From Agathobaculum hominis (GTDB lineage: Bacteria > Bacillota > Clostridia > Oscillospirales > Butyricicoccaceae), in the NCBI RefSeq assembly GCF_014288055.1, contig NZ_JACOPK010000008.1, positions 62,001 through 126,000 on the forward strand: DNA of 64,000 bases, in the 5' to 3' direction. The position numbers and the translations under genes were made by a program. Positions 16,831 to 25,633 of the stretch are shown here, piece after piece. The notes beneath the pieces were generated by a model. The model had not been told where the DNA came from, did no database searches, and worked only from the letters and a program-made list of their open reading frames with translations. The stretch's first letter is position 1. Each line of letters opens with the position of its first letter.

Positions 16831-18879
16831 TCAGTTAAACGCTTCGTCGTCGCGCTCGGCAAACATGCGGTGAACGCGCTCCTTCAGCAGAGGCCAGCCG
16901 CTGAGGGATGGGTCGGCTGCGAGCAGCGCCTCTGCTTCTTCGCGTGCGTTCTGCATGAGCGCGAGGTCTGCGGAGAGGTCCGCCACATGCAGCGCCGGGA
17001 GACCGTGCTGACGGCGGCCGAAAAAGTCGCCGGGGCCGCGCTGAGAGAGGTCGGCGCGCGCGATTTCAAAGCCATCATTCGTCTTACAGAGGATTTTCAG
17101 CCGTTCCCGGGCGGTCGCGCCCTTGTCTGCACCGAAAAAGACGCAGTAGGACTGCCGCGTACCGCGGCCGACGCGGCCGCGCAGCTGATGCAGCTGCGAC
17201 AGACCGAAACGATCTGCATCCTCGACGACCATGAGATTCGCGTTCGGTACGTCCACGCCGACCTCGATCACCGTCGTCGCAACCAGAATATCATACTTTT
17301 GCGCCGCAAAATCACGCATTACTGCGTCTTTTTCGGCGTTTTTCATACGTCCGTGCAGCACTGCTACGCGGCGGTGCGGCAGCTGCGCCTGAAGATCCTT
17401 CGCGTGCTGCTCGGCGCTTTTGAGCCTGCTGTCCCCTTCCCCGTCCTCAACGAGAGGACAGACTACATAAACCTGTCCGCCTGCGGCGAGCTGCTTCTCG
17501 ATGAAGGCGGTGATGCGGCGGCGCATATTCTCCCCTACCGCGTAGGTCTCGACCGGACTTCTGCCGGGCGGCGTCTCGTCCAGAATGGATACGTCGAGGT
17601 CGCCGTACATGATCAGCGCGAGCGTGCGCGGGATGGGTGTCGCGGACATGACGAGCACGTGCGGCATCTCGCCCTTGGCAGACAGCGCTGCGCGCTGTGC
17701 GACGCCGAAACGGTGCTGCTCGTCCGCAATTACTGCACCGAGACGGTGAAAAACGACGCTCTGCTGGATGAGGGCGTGCGTGCCGACCACGACGTTCGCG
17801 GCTCCGCTTTCGATGGCGGCGAGCGCCGCACGTTTCTGCGCGGCGGTCATCGAGCCGGTCAGCAGCGTGCAGGTCAGACCGAGTTTGCCGAGCATGGGCG
17901 AGAGGGTTTCCGCATGCTGCGCGGCGAGGATCTCGGTCGGCGCCATAAAGGCGGCTTGCCAGCCGTTCTGTGCCGCGAGCGCGCAAAGCGCGGCAGCAAC
18001 GACGGTCTTGCCCGAACCGACATCGCCCTGCACGAGGCGGTTCATCGGACGGCCTGAGGCGCAGTCTGCCGCAATTTCCATGATGGCGCGGCGCTGTGCG
18101 CCCGTCGGAGCGAACGGCAGAGCTGCGAAAAATTCCTCCAGACGGTCGCCGCGGAACAGAATGCCGCTGTCTGCGCGGCGGCGCTCCCTGAGCTGCTGGA
18201 GGCCGCAGCAGAGCAGGAAAAGCTCCTCGAACACCATGCGGCGACGCGCTTCGTTCACATCTTCCCTGTTTTTCGGGCGATGGATGGCGGCGAGCGCGTC
18301 GGCGGCGTCCGGAAGGCGGTATTTGACGCGCAGGACCTCGGGCAGCGGGTCGGGCCAGTCCCCCGGCACTGCGTCGAGCGCAGCTTCGGTCACGCGCGCC
18401 ATGTCGCGCTGCGTCAGACCGGCGGTCAGCGGATAGACCGGCACGATACGGCCGGGATTCTGGTCGTTTTCCGCGACTTTTTCCGCCTGCGGAGAGATCA
18501 TCTGCCGCGCCCGGCCGAAGCCCTGCACCCTGCCGTAAAACAGGTATTCCTGCCCGACGCGCAGCTGCGCCGTGATATAGGGCTGATTGAACCAGGTGAC
18601 GCCGAGAGAGCCGCTTTCGTCAAAGATCGTGCATTTGACGAGCGTCATGCCCTTGCGGATGCGGCTGACCTTCGGCTCGGTGCCGAGAATTGCGCGCACG
18701 GCATATCGGTCCTCATCTGCGATGTCCGCGATGCGCGTGATCTGCGTGCGGTCCTCATAGTCGCGCGGATAGGTCTCCAGCGCGTCCTGCAAGGTCGAAA
18801 TATGCAGTTTTTCGAACAGCTTCACCTTTTTCGGGCCGATGCCCTTGACGAACTGTACGCTGTCTGTGATGGCTGGCAT
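16831..18879 (-). CDS. recG: ATP-dependent DNA helicase RecG
   Basis: 682 residues. N-terminal wedge/OB domain; Walker A VQGDVGSGKTVVAAA; DEQH box in ADEQHRFGVAQR; MSATPIPRTLAL; helicase C-terminal part with LRGRVGRG and the RecG end HGLPALHVADL. Drives fork reversal and branch migration in recombination and repair. It lies next to lexA and near asp23-like and fakA, a grouping common in Bacillota (here recG and lexA are on the opposite strand). Confidence 0.96.
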   Translation of the reverse strand: MPAITDSVQFVKGIGPKKVKLFEKLHISTLQDALETYPRDYEDRTQITRIADIADEDRYAVRAILGTEPKVSRIRKGMTLVKCTIFDESGSLGVTWFNQPYITAQLRVGQEYLFYGRVQGFGRARQMISPQAEKVAENDQNPGRIVPVYPLTAGLTQRDMARVTEAALDAVPGDWPDPLPEVLRVKYRLPDAADALAAIHRPKNREDVNEARRRMVFEELFLLCCGLQQLRERRRADSGILFRGDRLEEFFAALPFAPTGAQRRAIMEIAADCASGRPMNRLVQGDVGSGKTVVAAALCALAAQNGWQAAFMAPTEILAAQHAETLSPMLGKLGLTCTLLTGSMTAAQKRAALAAIESGAANVVVGTHALIQQSVVFHRLGAVIADEQHRFGVAQRAALSAKGEMPHVLVMSATPIPRTLALIMYGDLDVSILDETPPGRSPVETYAVGENMRRRITAFIEKQLAAGGQVYVVCPLVEDGEGDSRLKSAEQHAKDLQAQLPHRRVAVLHGRMKNAEKDAVMRDFAAQKYDILVATTVIEVGVDVPNANLMVVEDADRFGLSQLHQLRGRVGRGTRQSYCVFFGADKGATARERLKILCKTNDGFEIARADLSQRGPGDFFGRRQHGLPALHVADLSADLALMQNAREEAEALLAADPSLSGWPLLKERVHRMFAERDDEAFN

Positions 18880-18942
18880 GATGTCTCCCCTGCTGAAATC
18901 TGCGGATACAGTCTATTCTTTACGCAAAATAGTAATCGCGAA

Positions 18943-19162
18943 TCGCGCGAGAGCGCGTATGAAAAAGCGTTTGCAAGGCAAACGCATAGCCCGTAGGCCT
19001 CTAACCTTGAAAGCTATGCAATGAGAGCAAACCGGGGGCGTGTACCTCGGTTTTTATACCCCTGGAGGGAGAAAGTTTCCGTATGGGAACTTTCGGACGA
19101 CTCGTGTTCTGCGTAGTCAGAACACAGATTGTCGGCGAAACGTTAGTTTCGCGACAGTCTAA
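18943..19162 (-). repeat. Hairpin repeat, full copy D
   Basis: Begins after the lexA stop (AGACTGTCGCGAAACTAACG in the lexA direction) and contains all modules, with a T-ended ACCGAGG/CCCGGT terminator and final GCGTTTGC..GCAAACGC and GCGCGAGAGCGCG stems. Confidence 0.85.
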
Positions 19163-19753
19163 TTAGTATTCTCTGTAAACTGCTTTGACAACGCCGAGGA
19201 TTTGGCAGCCGGTGCCGTCGATGAGCGGGTACGCCGGGTTCTCCGGGCGCAGCCACACGCCGTCCGGCGTCAGGCAGAGCGTTTTGCAGGTCGCCTCGTC
19301 CTCGAGCAGCGCGATCACGATGTCGCCGTCGCGCGCCTCGACGTCCTGACGGATGATGACGAGGTCGTCGTTCATGATGCCGACGCCGATCATCGAGTCG
19401 CCGCGGATGCGCAGCGCGTAGTATTTGCCGCCGCTCGCCGCCGGCTCGAACGGCACATAGCCGATGTGCTCCTCGACCGCGAGGATCGGCATGCCGGCGG
19501 TGACGCGGCCGAGAATGGGCACGCGCGGCACCATGGAGGCGCCGCTGACCGGCGCGAGCGCGCGGGATTTGTGGTCGCTCGCCTCAAGATAGCCGGCCTC
19601 CTGTAATTTCTTCAGATGGGCATGCACGGTGGAGGTCGAGCGCAGACCGACCTCTGCGCAGATCTCGCGCACGGATGGCGGATAGCCGTGCTCCATGGAA
19701 AATGAGTTTATAAAATCAAGAATATTCTGCTGTTTATCAGATATTTTTTTCAT
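19163..19753 (-). CDS. lexA: SOS repressor LexA
   Basis: 196 residues. N-terminal winged helix (PPSVREICAEVGLRSTSTVH), cleavage site Ala86-Gly87 in GRVTAGMP, catalytic Ser120 (RGDSM) and Lys157 (EATCKT) of the self-cleaving protease domain. Represses DNA-damage genes until RecA filaments stimulate cleavage. The promoter is bracketed by two LexA boxes, so the gene is autoregulated. The 3' end abuts repeat copy D. Confidence 0.97.
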   Translation of the reverse strand: MKKISDKQQNILDFINSFSMEHGYPPSVREICAEVGLRSTSTVHAHLKKLQEAGYLEASDHKSRALAPVSGASMVPRVPILGRVTAGMPILAVEEHIGYVPFEPAASGGKYYALRIRGDSMIGVGIMNDDLVIIRQDVEARDGDIVIALLEDEATCKTLCLTPDGVWLRPENPAYPLIDGTGCQILGVVKAVYREY

Positions 19754-19780
19754 GCTGCGGTCTCCCTCTCAATACCGTTG

Positions 19781-19845
19781 GAACATGTGTTCGGAATTAT
19801 ACCTTATTATATCGTGTTTCGCGAGTGAATGCAAACATTTGTTTG
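19781..19845 (-). promoter_or_regulatory. lexA promoter with two LexA operators
   Basis: -35 TTGCAT (19829-19834), 17-base spacer, -10 TATAAT (19806-19811). Box 1, GAACATGTGTTC (19781-19792), is a perfect GAAC-N4-GTTC site downstream of the -10; box 2, CAAACATTTGTTTG (19832-19845), overlaps the -35. Confidence 0.8.
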
Positions 19846-19928
19846 AAGAAAAACAGAAAAACTGCACGTTTGCCGCACGGTTTTGTCCTGCATTCCGCCG
19901 GCGGGATGTTCAATATCAGTGCATGTAC

Positions 19929-19957
19929 TTGTATTTTCTGTGAATTTAGTATATGAT
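19929..19957 (+). promoter_or_regulatory. Promoter of the asp23-like/fakA operon
   Basis: TTGTAT, 17-base spacer, TATGAT. Confidence 0.65.
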
Positions 19958-20031
19958 ATAGTAAACTACGAATGGGTTCCGAAAAGGCGGAAGATCATTT
20001 GATGCGAAAGCAGACGCAGGGAGGTTTTTTT

Positions 20032-20379
20032 ATGACGATCAAGACCGATCTCGGATATATCGAAATCACGACCGAGGTTCTCGCCGGCATTGCAGGCTAC
20101 GCAGCTTCGCTCTGCTTCGGCGTAAAGGGCATGACCATCCGCTCGATGACGGACGGACTGGCGCATCTGCTCGGACGCGAAAACCAGTCGCGCGGCGTAA
20201 AGGTGACCGAAGCGCCTGACGGCGGGGTCAATATCGACCTGCATATTGCGGTCGATCACGGCGTAAATATTGCGACCGTCTGCCGCTCGATCATCAGCGA
20301 GGTTCGCTACCATGTCGAGCGCCTGACCGGCGTGGACGTAAAGAATGTAGACGTTTACGTCGAGAGCATCCGTGCCTGA
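20032..20379 (+). CDS. Asp23/Gls24 family envelope-stress protein (YloU-like)
   Basis: 115 residues from ATG 20032, preceded by AGGGAGG; the ORF opens at 19972 but that start lacks a site. The family pattern is seen in GYIEITTEVLAGIAGYAA, a central GVNIDLHIAVDHGVNI and the end VDVKNVDVYVESI. Members are small, abundant, membrane-associated proteins of unclear function. Its position before fakA matches the yloU-yloV pair of Bacillus. Confidence 0.9.
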   Translation: MTIKTDLGYIEITTEVLAGIAGYAASLCFGVKGMTIRSMTDGLAHLLGRENQSRGVKVTEAPDGGVNIDLHIAVDHGVNIATVCRSIISEVRYHVERLTGVDVKNVDVYVESIRA

Positions 20380-20467
20380 GACAGGCAGAAAAGAGTAAAA
20401 CGGTACGGAATGACCGCGCTCTGGCGCGGTAAAAGACCCGGAAGGGGAATTTAGGAGAGTTTTTTAG

Positions 20468-22114
20468 ATGGCAGATACGAAAATCAACGGTGCGCTGTTT
20501 CAGTTCATGGTGACCGAGGGCGCACTCGCCATTACCGAACAGAAGGAACAGATCAACGAGCTGAACGTTTTCCCGGTGCCGGACGGCGATACGGGCACGA
20601 ACATGTCGATGACCATGACGGCGGCGATGAACGAGCTGGCGAAGCTGAGCGAGCCGACGCTTGCAAAGGCGGCGGATACGACGGCTTCGGCACTGCTGCG
20701 CGGCGCGCGCGGCAACTCCGGCGTTATCCTGTCGCTGCTGTTCCGCGGCATGGCGAAAAAATTACGCGAGACCGAGGCGGCGAACGGCCGCGATCTGGCG
20801 CTTGCGCTGCGCGAGGGCGTAGATACGGCGTACAAGGCGGTCATGAAGCCGGCAGAGGGTACGATCCTGACCGTATCGCGCGTTGCGGCGCAGAAAACGG
20901 TAGAGCAGTGTCAGGCAGATGACTCGCTTTCCGCCGAGCAGGTGCTCGCGGCGATCGTCGAGCACGGCAGAGCTGCGCTCGCGGAGACCGTGCATCAGAA
21001 CCCGGTGCTCGAAAAGGCGGGCGTCGTGGACGCCGGCGGCTTTGGCTTTATCACGATCTTAGAGGGAATGCTCGATGCGATGCGCGGCATCCATAAGGAG
21101 CGCACGGTCGAGCAGCCGGCCAGGGCGGCGGCGAACTTCGAGGCGATCCGCGACGAGGACATCACGTTCACATACTGCACCGAATTTATCGCAGAACGCA
21201 AGGACAAGGCGCGCAATGTCGGCCGTCTGCGTGCGATCTTGAACGATATCGGCGACTCGCTCGTTGTGGTCGAGGATGATGACATCGTAAAGGTGCACGT
21301 GCACACCGACCAGCCGAACAAGGCGCTGGAGGAGGGTCTGAAATTCGGCCCGCTCCTCACGGTAAAGATCGAGAATATGCGCGAGCAGCACACCGCGAAG
21401 GTCATCGAGGGCACGGCGGACACGCCGAAGGAGCGCGTGATCGTGCCGGCAGAGAAAAAGTACGGCTTTGTTGCCGTCGCAGCAGGCGGGGGCCTCAAGA
21501 GCCTGTTCACCGATCTCGGCGCAGATGCCGTCGTTCAGGGCGGTCAGACCATGAACCCCTCGACTGATGATATCATCCGCGCGGTCGATTCGGTTCCGGC
21601 AGAGGTCGTTTTCGTGCTGCCGAACAACAAAAACATCATCATGGCGGCCGAGCAGGCGGTTCATCTGTCTGAGGAGAAAAAGCTGGTCGTCGTTCCGACC
21701 AAAACCATTCCGCAGGGCATTTCCGCGATGCTCGCGGTCGATCCGGACGCCGAGCAGGATACCGAGCTTGCGACCGCGATGACCGAGGCCGCGTCTCATG
21801 TTCGCAGCGGTCAAGTGACGTATGCGGCGCGCGACAGCGAGTTCGACGGCAAAAAGATCAAGCAGGGCGAGTATCTTTCGCTCAGCGAGGGCAGGCTGTG
21901 CGCCAGCGGCCGCGAGACGAGCGTGCTGAAAAAGCTCGTGCGCGAGATGGTTTCCGATGACAGCGCCTTTGCGACCGTGATCTTCGGCGAAGGCGTGACG
22001 GAGGAGCAGGCCGCAGAGGTCGAAAACCTGCTTCACAAGGCAAACAAGGATATGGAGATCTCGGTCATCAACGGCGGTCAGCCGGTGTACTATTATATCC
22101 TGTCCGTAGAGTAA
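20468..22114 (+). CDS. fakA: Fatty acid kinase subunit A / DAK2-domain protein (YloV-like)
   Basis: 548 residues. The N-terminal DhaL/DAK2 ATP-binding domain has NVFPVPDGDTGTNMSMTM and GARGNSGVILSLLFRG; a middle domain and a DegV-like C-terminal domain follow. FakA phosphorylates fatty acids bound to a FakB (DegV) partner so that exogenous fatty acids can enter phospholipid synthesis; no fakB is in the window. Ribosome site AGGAGAG. Separated from the asp23-like gene by 88 bases that hold a CCGCGC/GCGCGG hairpin. Confidence 0.93.
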   Translation: MADTKINGALFQFMVTEGALAITEQKEQINELNVFPVPDGDTGTNMSMTMTAAMNELAKLSEPTLAKAADTTASALLRGARGNSGVILSLLFRGMAKKLRETEAANGRDLALALREGVDTAYKAVMKPAEGTILTVSRVAAQKTVEQCQADDSLSAEQVLAAIVEHGRAALAETVHQNPVLEKAGVVDAGGFGFITILEGMLDAMRGIHKERTVEQPARAAANFEAIRDEDITFTYCTEFIAERKDKARNVGRLRAILNDIGDSLVVVEDDDIVKVHVHTDQPNKALEEGLKFGPLLTVKIENMREQHTAKVIEGTADTPKERVIVPAEKKYGFVAVAAGGGLKSLFTDLGADAVVQGGQTMNPSTDDIIRAVDSVPAEVVFVLPNNKNIIMAAEQAVHLSEEKKLVVVPTKTIPQGISAMLAVDPDAEQDTELATAMTEAASHVRSGQVTYAARDSEFDGKKIKQGEYLSLSEGRLCASGRETSVLKKLVREMVSDDSAFATVIFGEGVTEEQAAEVENLLHKANKDMEISVINGGQPVYYYILSVE

Positions 22115-22134
22115 AAAACACCCGCTTCCGCGCC

Positions 22135-22163
22135 TTGACAGACGGGAGGCGAGTGGGTATAAT
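22135..22163 (+). promoter_or_regulatory. Perfect consensus promoter facing the toxin-like ORF
   Basis: TTGACA, exactly 17 bases, TATAAT. Start predicted near 22170. Confidence 0.85.
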
Positions 22164-22169
22164 ACAGAT

Positions 22170-22260
22170 AGAAGGACACCGCTGTGCGGTTGGCCTTTTG
22201 CAGTTGAATTATTTAGATACTAACCGCTTGGGGACCAGCCGAGCGGTTAGTACGCTTTTA
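22170..22260 (+). ncRNA. Candidate antisense RNA (type I antitoxin) or pth leader
   Basis: From the consensus promoter the transcript would contain a CACCGC/GCGGTT hairpin followed by CCTTTT, then ACTAACCGCT / AGCGGTTAGT with the tail ACGCTTTT, either of which could end it. It is complementary to the 3' end of the small ORF on the other strand (22247-22260) and to its downstream region. Alternatively it is the start of a long pth leader. Confidence 0.5.
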
Positions 22261-22318
22261 TGACAAGAATGTAAAGCACAAGGGCGATACAGACTAAAAT
22301 TCTCACGAATTTTTTCAT
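22247..22318 (-). CDS. 23-residue hydrophobic peptide, candidate type I toxin
   Basis: Reads MKKFVRILVCIALVLYILV plus a short IKAY end: basic head, one membrane helix, basic tail, as in small membrane-acting toxins. ATG 22318 has the strong site AAGGAGTG at 7 bases. The stop lies in the arm of a bidirectional terminator. A perfect promoter on the other strand converges on its 3' end. No named family recognised; the toxin call rests on size, shape and layout. Confidence 0.55.
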   Translation of the reverse strand: MKKFVRILVCIALVLYILVIKAY

Positions 22319-22345
22319 AAAGCATCACTCCTTTCACAAGGAGTG
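22319..22345 (-). promoter_or_regulatory. Hairpin that hides the ribosome site of the small peptide
   Basis: CACTCCTT (minus strand, upstream) pairs perfectly with the Shine-Dalgarno AAGGAGTG across a four-base loop. Such masking is typical of type I toxin messages. Confidence 0.6.
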
Positions 22346-22417
22346 CCAACCGCGAAGCGATGTCCGTCAATAATATATCAGAAACGACAGAGAATGTCAA
22401 TTTTTTCGGAGTAAACC

Positions 22418-23056
22418 ATGTCAGTATTCGATATTTTCAAGAAATTAGAGGAAGAAAAGACCGCAAAAGCGGCGCAGCCGATCGAGTGGCTCGTTGTCGG
22501 TCTGGGAAACCCGGGCAGCAAGTACGACAACACGCGCCACAACGCCGGTTTCCGTGCGCTGGAGAGCTACTGCGCGCGCAGCGGCCAGAAGATCGACCGC
22601 ATGAAGTTCAAGGCGCTCGCAGGGGAGGGCATGCTCGGCGGCAAGCGCGTGCTGTTCCTCAAGCCGCAGACGTTCATGAACCTGTCCGGCGAGGCGGTGC
22701 GCGACGCGGCATCGTTCTACAAGATACCGCCCGAGCGCGTGATCGTGCTGTCGGACGATGTGTCGCTCGATGTCGGCACGCTGCGCGTGCGCCCGAAGGG
22801 CTCCGCCGGCGGCCAGAACGGTCTGAAGAACATCATTTACCACCTTGGCAGCGAGGATTTCCCTCGCGTGAAGATCGGTGTCGGCAAAAAGCCGCGCCCG
22901 GACTATGATCTTGCCGCGTGGGTGCTCGGCAGGTTCCCCGAAGAGGATCAGAAGGCGATCGACAAGGCCTGCGAGGATGCGGTAAGCGCCGCTGCGTGCA
23001 TTATCGAGAGCGGCTGTGCCGCCGCCGCGCAGAATTTCAACGGCAAGAGAATATAA
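22418..23056 (+). CDS. pth: Peptidyl-tRNA hydrolase
   Basis: Recycles peptidyl-tRNA released from stalled ribosomes. 212 residues; after an unusual ~20-residue Lys/Glu-rich N-terminal extension comes the Pth fold with VVGLGNPGSKYDNTRHNAGF (catalytic His), KPQTFMNLSG and HNG-equivalent SAGGQNGLKNI. An ATG or similar start nearer the fold is absent, so the extension is likely real. Ribosome site CGGAG. The gene is followed by a terminator and repeat copy E. Confidence 0.95.
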   Translation: MSVFDIFKKLEEEKTAKAAQPIEWLVVGLGNPGSKYDNTRHNAGFRALESYCARSGQKIDRMKFKALAGEGMLGGKRVLFLKPQTFMNLSGEAVRDAASFYKIPPERVIVLSDDVSLDVGTLRVRPKGSAGGQNGLKNIIYHLGSEDFPRVKIGVGKKPRPDYDLAAWVLGRFPEEDQKAIDKACEDAVSAAACIIESGCAAAAQNFNGKRI

Positions 23057-23062
23057 AAGCAG

Positions 23063-23327
23063 AACCGAGGACAGAGTCCTCGGTTGAGACTGTCGAAAAA
23101 CTATCGTTTTTCCGACAATCTGTGTTTTGACTTCGCAAAACACGGACGTCCGAAAGTTCCCATACGGAAACTTTCTCCCTCTTAAAGTATGAAAACCGAG
23201 GTACACGCCCCCGGTTTTCATGCGTTTGCGCAGCAAACGCTTTTGAATGCGCGCTGCCGCGCGACTGCTGTTTTGGCGTGAAAACAGACTTTATCGACAG
23301 ACTGAACCGAGGACAGAGTCCTCGGTT
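23063..23327 (+). repeat. Hairpin repeat, full copy E, flanked by a duplicated terminator hairpin
   Basis: The 219-base unit 23086-23304 starts GAGACTGTCG and ends CGACAGACTG, nearly inverted ends. On each side stands the same 23-base hairpin, AACCGAGGACAGAG and its complement (23063-23085 and 23305-23327); the right copy has the T-run. It looks like an insertion in a terminator that duplicated it. Confidence 0.8.
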
Positions 23328-23349
23328 TTGACGTATATGGGGGATAAGA

Positions 23350-25482
23350 TCAGTCTTTTACAAACAGCCGGCGCAGCCAGTGCAGCAGGCCGCGCTCCTC
23401 CTCGGAGGCGTGCTGCGCCTGCTCGCGCGCCATGCTGACGGCCTGCTGCATCAGCAGATCCTGCGCACAGATCGGTTCGGGGACGGCAGGCTTTTTCTGG
23501 TAGCTGCCGTCGGGCTGAAGCACGCGCGCCTTGACCGTATCGTGCTGCATGGCGAACAGAATATCATGCAGCCGTGCGCGGACCGCCGGACTGTCGATCG
23601 GGCAGGCGATTTCAACGCGGCGCTCGGTGTTTCGCGTCATCAGATCGGCCGAGGAAATGTACATTTTCTCATTTTCGCCGCGGCCGAACACATAGATACG
23701 CGAATGCTCGAGAAAACGGCCGACAATGCTGGTAACGGTGATGTTTTCGGTCTTTCCGGGAACGCCGGGAAGCAGGCAGCAGATGCCGCGGATGATCATT
23801 TCCACGGTAACGCCGGCGCAGGATGCCTCGTGCAGCTTCTCGATCATGTCGATGTCGGTCAGCGAGTTGAATTTGAGCAGGATGTAGCCGTCGCTGCCCT
23901 TGGCGATCTCGCTGTCCATGAGCGACAGGATATTGTTTTTGAGGCTGGTCGGCGCGACGAGCAGCCGGTTATAACGTCCGTTGAGGTTGCTCATGGCCAT
24001 ATTGTTGAAGAACTGCGCGGCATCTATGCCGATGGACTCGCTCGAGGTGACGAGCGAAACATCGGTATACTGACGGGCGGTTTTTTCGTTGTAGTTGCCG
24101 GTGCCGACCTGCGTGATATAGCGCACGCCGCCGCGCTCCCGGCGCGTGATGAGGCAGATCTTGGAATGCACCTTATAGTCCTCAAAGCCGTAGATGATCT
24201 TGCATCCGGCTTCCTCCAGACGCTCGGACCAGTCGATGTTGTTCTGCTCGTCAAAACGGGCGCGCAGCTCGATCAGAACGGTCACATCTTTGCCGTTTTC
24301 CGCCGCCGCGCACAGATATTCGACCAGCTTCGCCTTGCTCGCGAGACGGTAGATCGTGATGCGGACGGAGAGGACGGACGGGTCGTTTGCCGCCTCGCGG
24401 ATCATCTGGAGAAAGGGCTCCATGCTCTCATACGGATAGGAAAGCAGCACATCGCGCTGAAGCGCGGTCTTGAGCAGGCTCTGTCCGGCCGGGAGCATGG
24501 CAGGCTGCTGCGGAATGAACGGAGGATCACTCAGGCGGGAGCGTCGGCCGTCGCTCAGATAATCGCCCAGAGAAAAGGCGTAGCTCATGCGCAGCGGCGC
24601 ACTGCGGGAGAGGAAGATCTGCTCGTCGGTGACTTCGAAACGCTTGTGGAGGCACTCCTTGAAGTGAGAGGACACCGGGCGGCTGAGCTCGACGCGGACG
24701 ATCGCCATGCGGCGGCGCTGGCGCAGCATGCGCTCCATTTTCTTGCGCAGATCGACCTGCTCCGAGCCGAACGGCTCATCATCGAGCGGCACATCTGCGT
24801 TTCGCGTGACGCAGAAGACCGTCTTTTCGAGCACATCGTACATTTCGAAAATACTGTCCGCGAAGGCGAGAAGTATGTCCTCGGTCATAAGATAGCGGCG
24901 CTTGTCGTTCGGCAGGAAGGTGATCGGCGGCAGGGAGGCCGGCACGGGGATCAGGCCGAGCCGCTCGTTCTTCTTGTGGCTGAGCAGCACGGCGATGTGC
25001 AGCACCTTGCCCTCGAGGTGAGGGAAGGGGTGGTGCGAGTCCACGACCTGCGGCGACAGCACCGGCGCGATCATGGTGTTGAAATACTGTTTGATATATT
25101 TCCGCTCGCTGCTGTCGAGCTCGTCCATGGAGGTGCGGCACAGATCCTCCTGCGCGAGGCGGGCGTCAACATCGCGGAACGCTGCGTCGCGCCGCGCGTA
25201 CAGCGGCTCTACCGCCGCATAGATGCGGCTGAGCTGTTCTCCGGCGGTGAGACCGGACTTGGTGTCGCGGCGGTTCGGCTCGAGCGCCGCCATATCGGTC
25301 AGGCTGCCGACACGGATCATGAAAAATTCATCCAGATTGCTGGTGAAAATCGCAAGAAATTTGAATCGTTCGAGCAGAGGAACGGTCTCATCCTCCGCCT
25401 CGGCCAGTACGCGCGCATTAAATTCAAGCCAGGACAGCTCTCGGTTCTGTGTATATCCCTGATTCCAGATCGCGTCTGTCAT
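23350..25482 (-). CDS. ppk1: Polyphosphate kinase 1
   Basis: 710 residues. Starts with the PPK1 N-terminal helix-bundle motif NRELSWLEFNARVLAEA and SNLDEFFMIRVG; the C-terminal PLD-like domains hold the phosphorylated His in YKVHSKICLI and a second HxK-type motif near HSRIYVFGRGE. Polymerises inorganic polyphosphate from ATP, reversibly. The stop lies 22 bases right of repeat copy E. The C-terminal ~30 residues are charged and variable. Confidence 0.95.
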   Translation of the reverse strand: MTDAIWNQGYTQNRELSWLEFNARVLAEAEDETVPLLERFKFLAIFTSNLDEFFMIRVGSLTDMAALEPNRRDTKSGLTAGEQLSRIYAAVEPLYARRDAAFRDVDARLAQEDLCRTSMDELDSSERKYIKQYFNTMIAPVLSPQVVDSHHPFPHLEGKVLHIAVLLSHKKNERLGLIPVPASLPPITFLPNDKRRYLMTEDILLAFADSIFEMYDVLEKTVFCVTRNADVPLDDEPFGSEQVDLRKKMERMLRQRRRMAIVRVELSRPVSSHFKECLHKRFEVTDEQIFLSRSAPLRMSYAFSLGDYLSDGRRSRLSDPPFIPQQPAMLPAGQSLLKTALQRDVLLSYPYESMEPFLQMIREAANDPSVLSVRITIYRLASKAKLVEYLCAAAENGKDVTVLIELRARFDEQNNIDWSERLEEAGCKIIYGFEDYKVHSKICLITRRERGGVRYITQVGTGNYNEKTARQYTDVSLVTSSESIGIDAAQFFNNMAMSNLNGRYNRLLVAPTSLKNNILSLMDSEIAKGSDGYILLKFNSLTDIDMIEKLHEASCAGVTVEMIIRGICCLLPGVPGKTENITVTSIVGRFLEHSRIYVFGRGENEKMYISSADLMTRNTERRVEIACPIDSPAVRARLHDILFAMQHDTVKARVLQPDGSYQKKPAVPEPICAQDLLMQQAVSMAREQAQHASEEERGLLHWLRRLFVKD

Positions 25483-25590
25483 GGTCGAATCCCCCTTTCA
25501 GAAGGCCGCAGAGCGGCATAATAATTTTTGACTGACGTTAGTATACCGCAAGGATATGATATATGTGCGAATACTGTGTAAAGAATAAGT

Positions 25591-25629
25591 AAAAAACCGC
25601 TCGTTTCATGGGAAAACAGGCGGTTTTTT
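25591..25629 (-). terminator. Bidirectional terminator of the pilin-like gene
   Basis: AAAAAACCGC / GCGGTTTTTT stem, T-runs on both strands. Confidence 0.75.
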
Positions 25630-25633
25630 GAAG

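Noticed and set aside
23380..25521. 713-codon open frame antisense to ppk1
   Set aside because: ppk1 motifs are complete on the other strand; the antisense frame has no start signal or recognisable domain.
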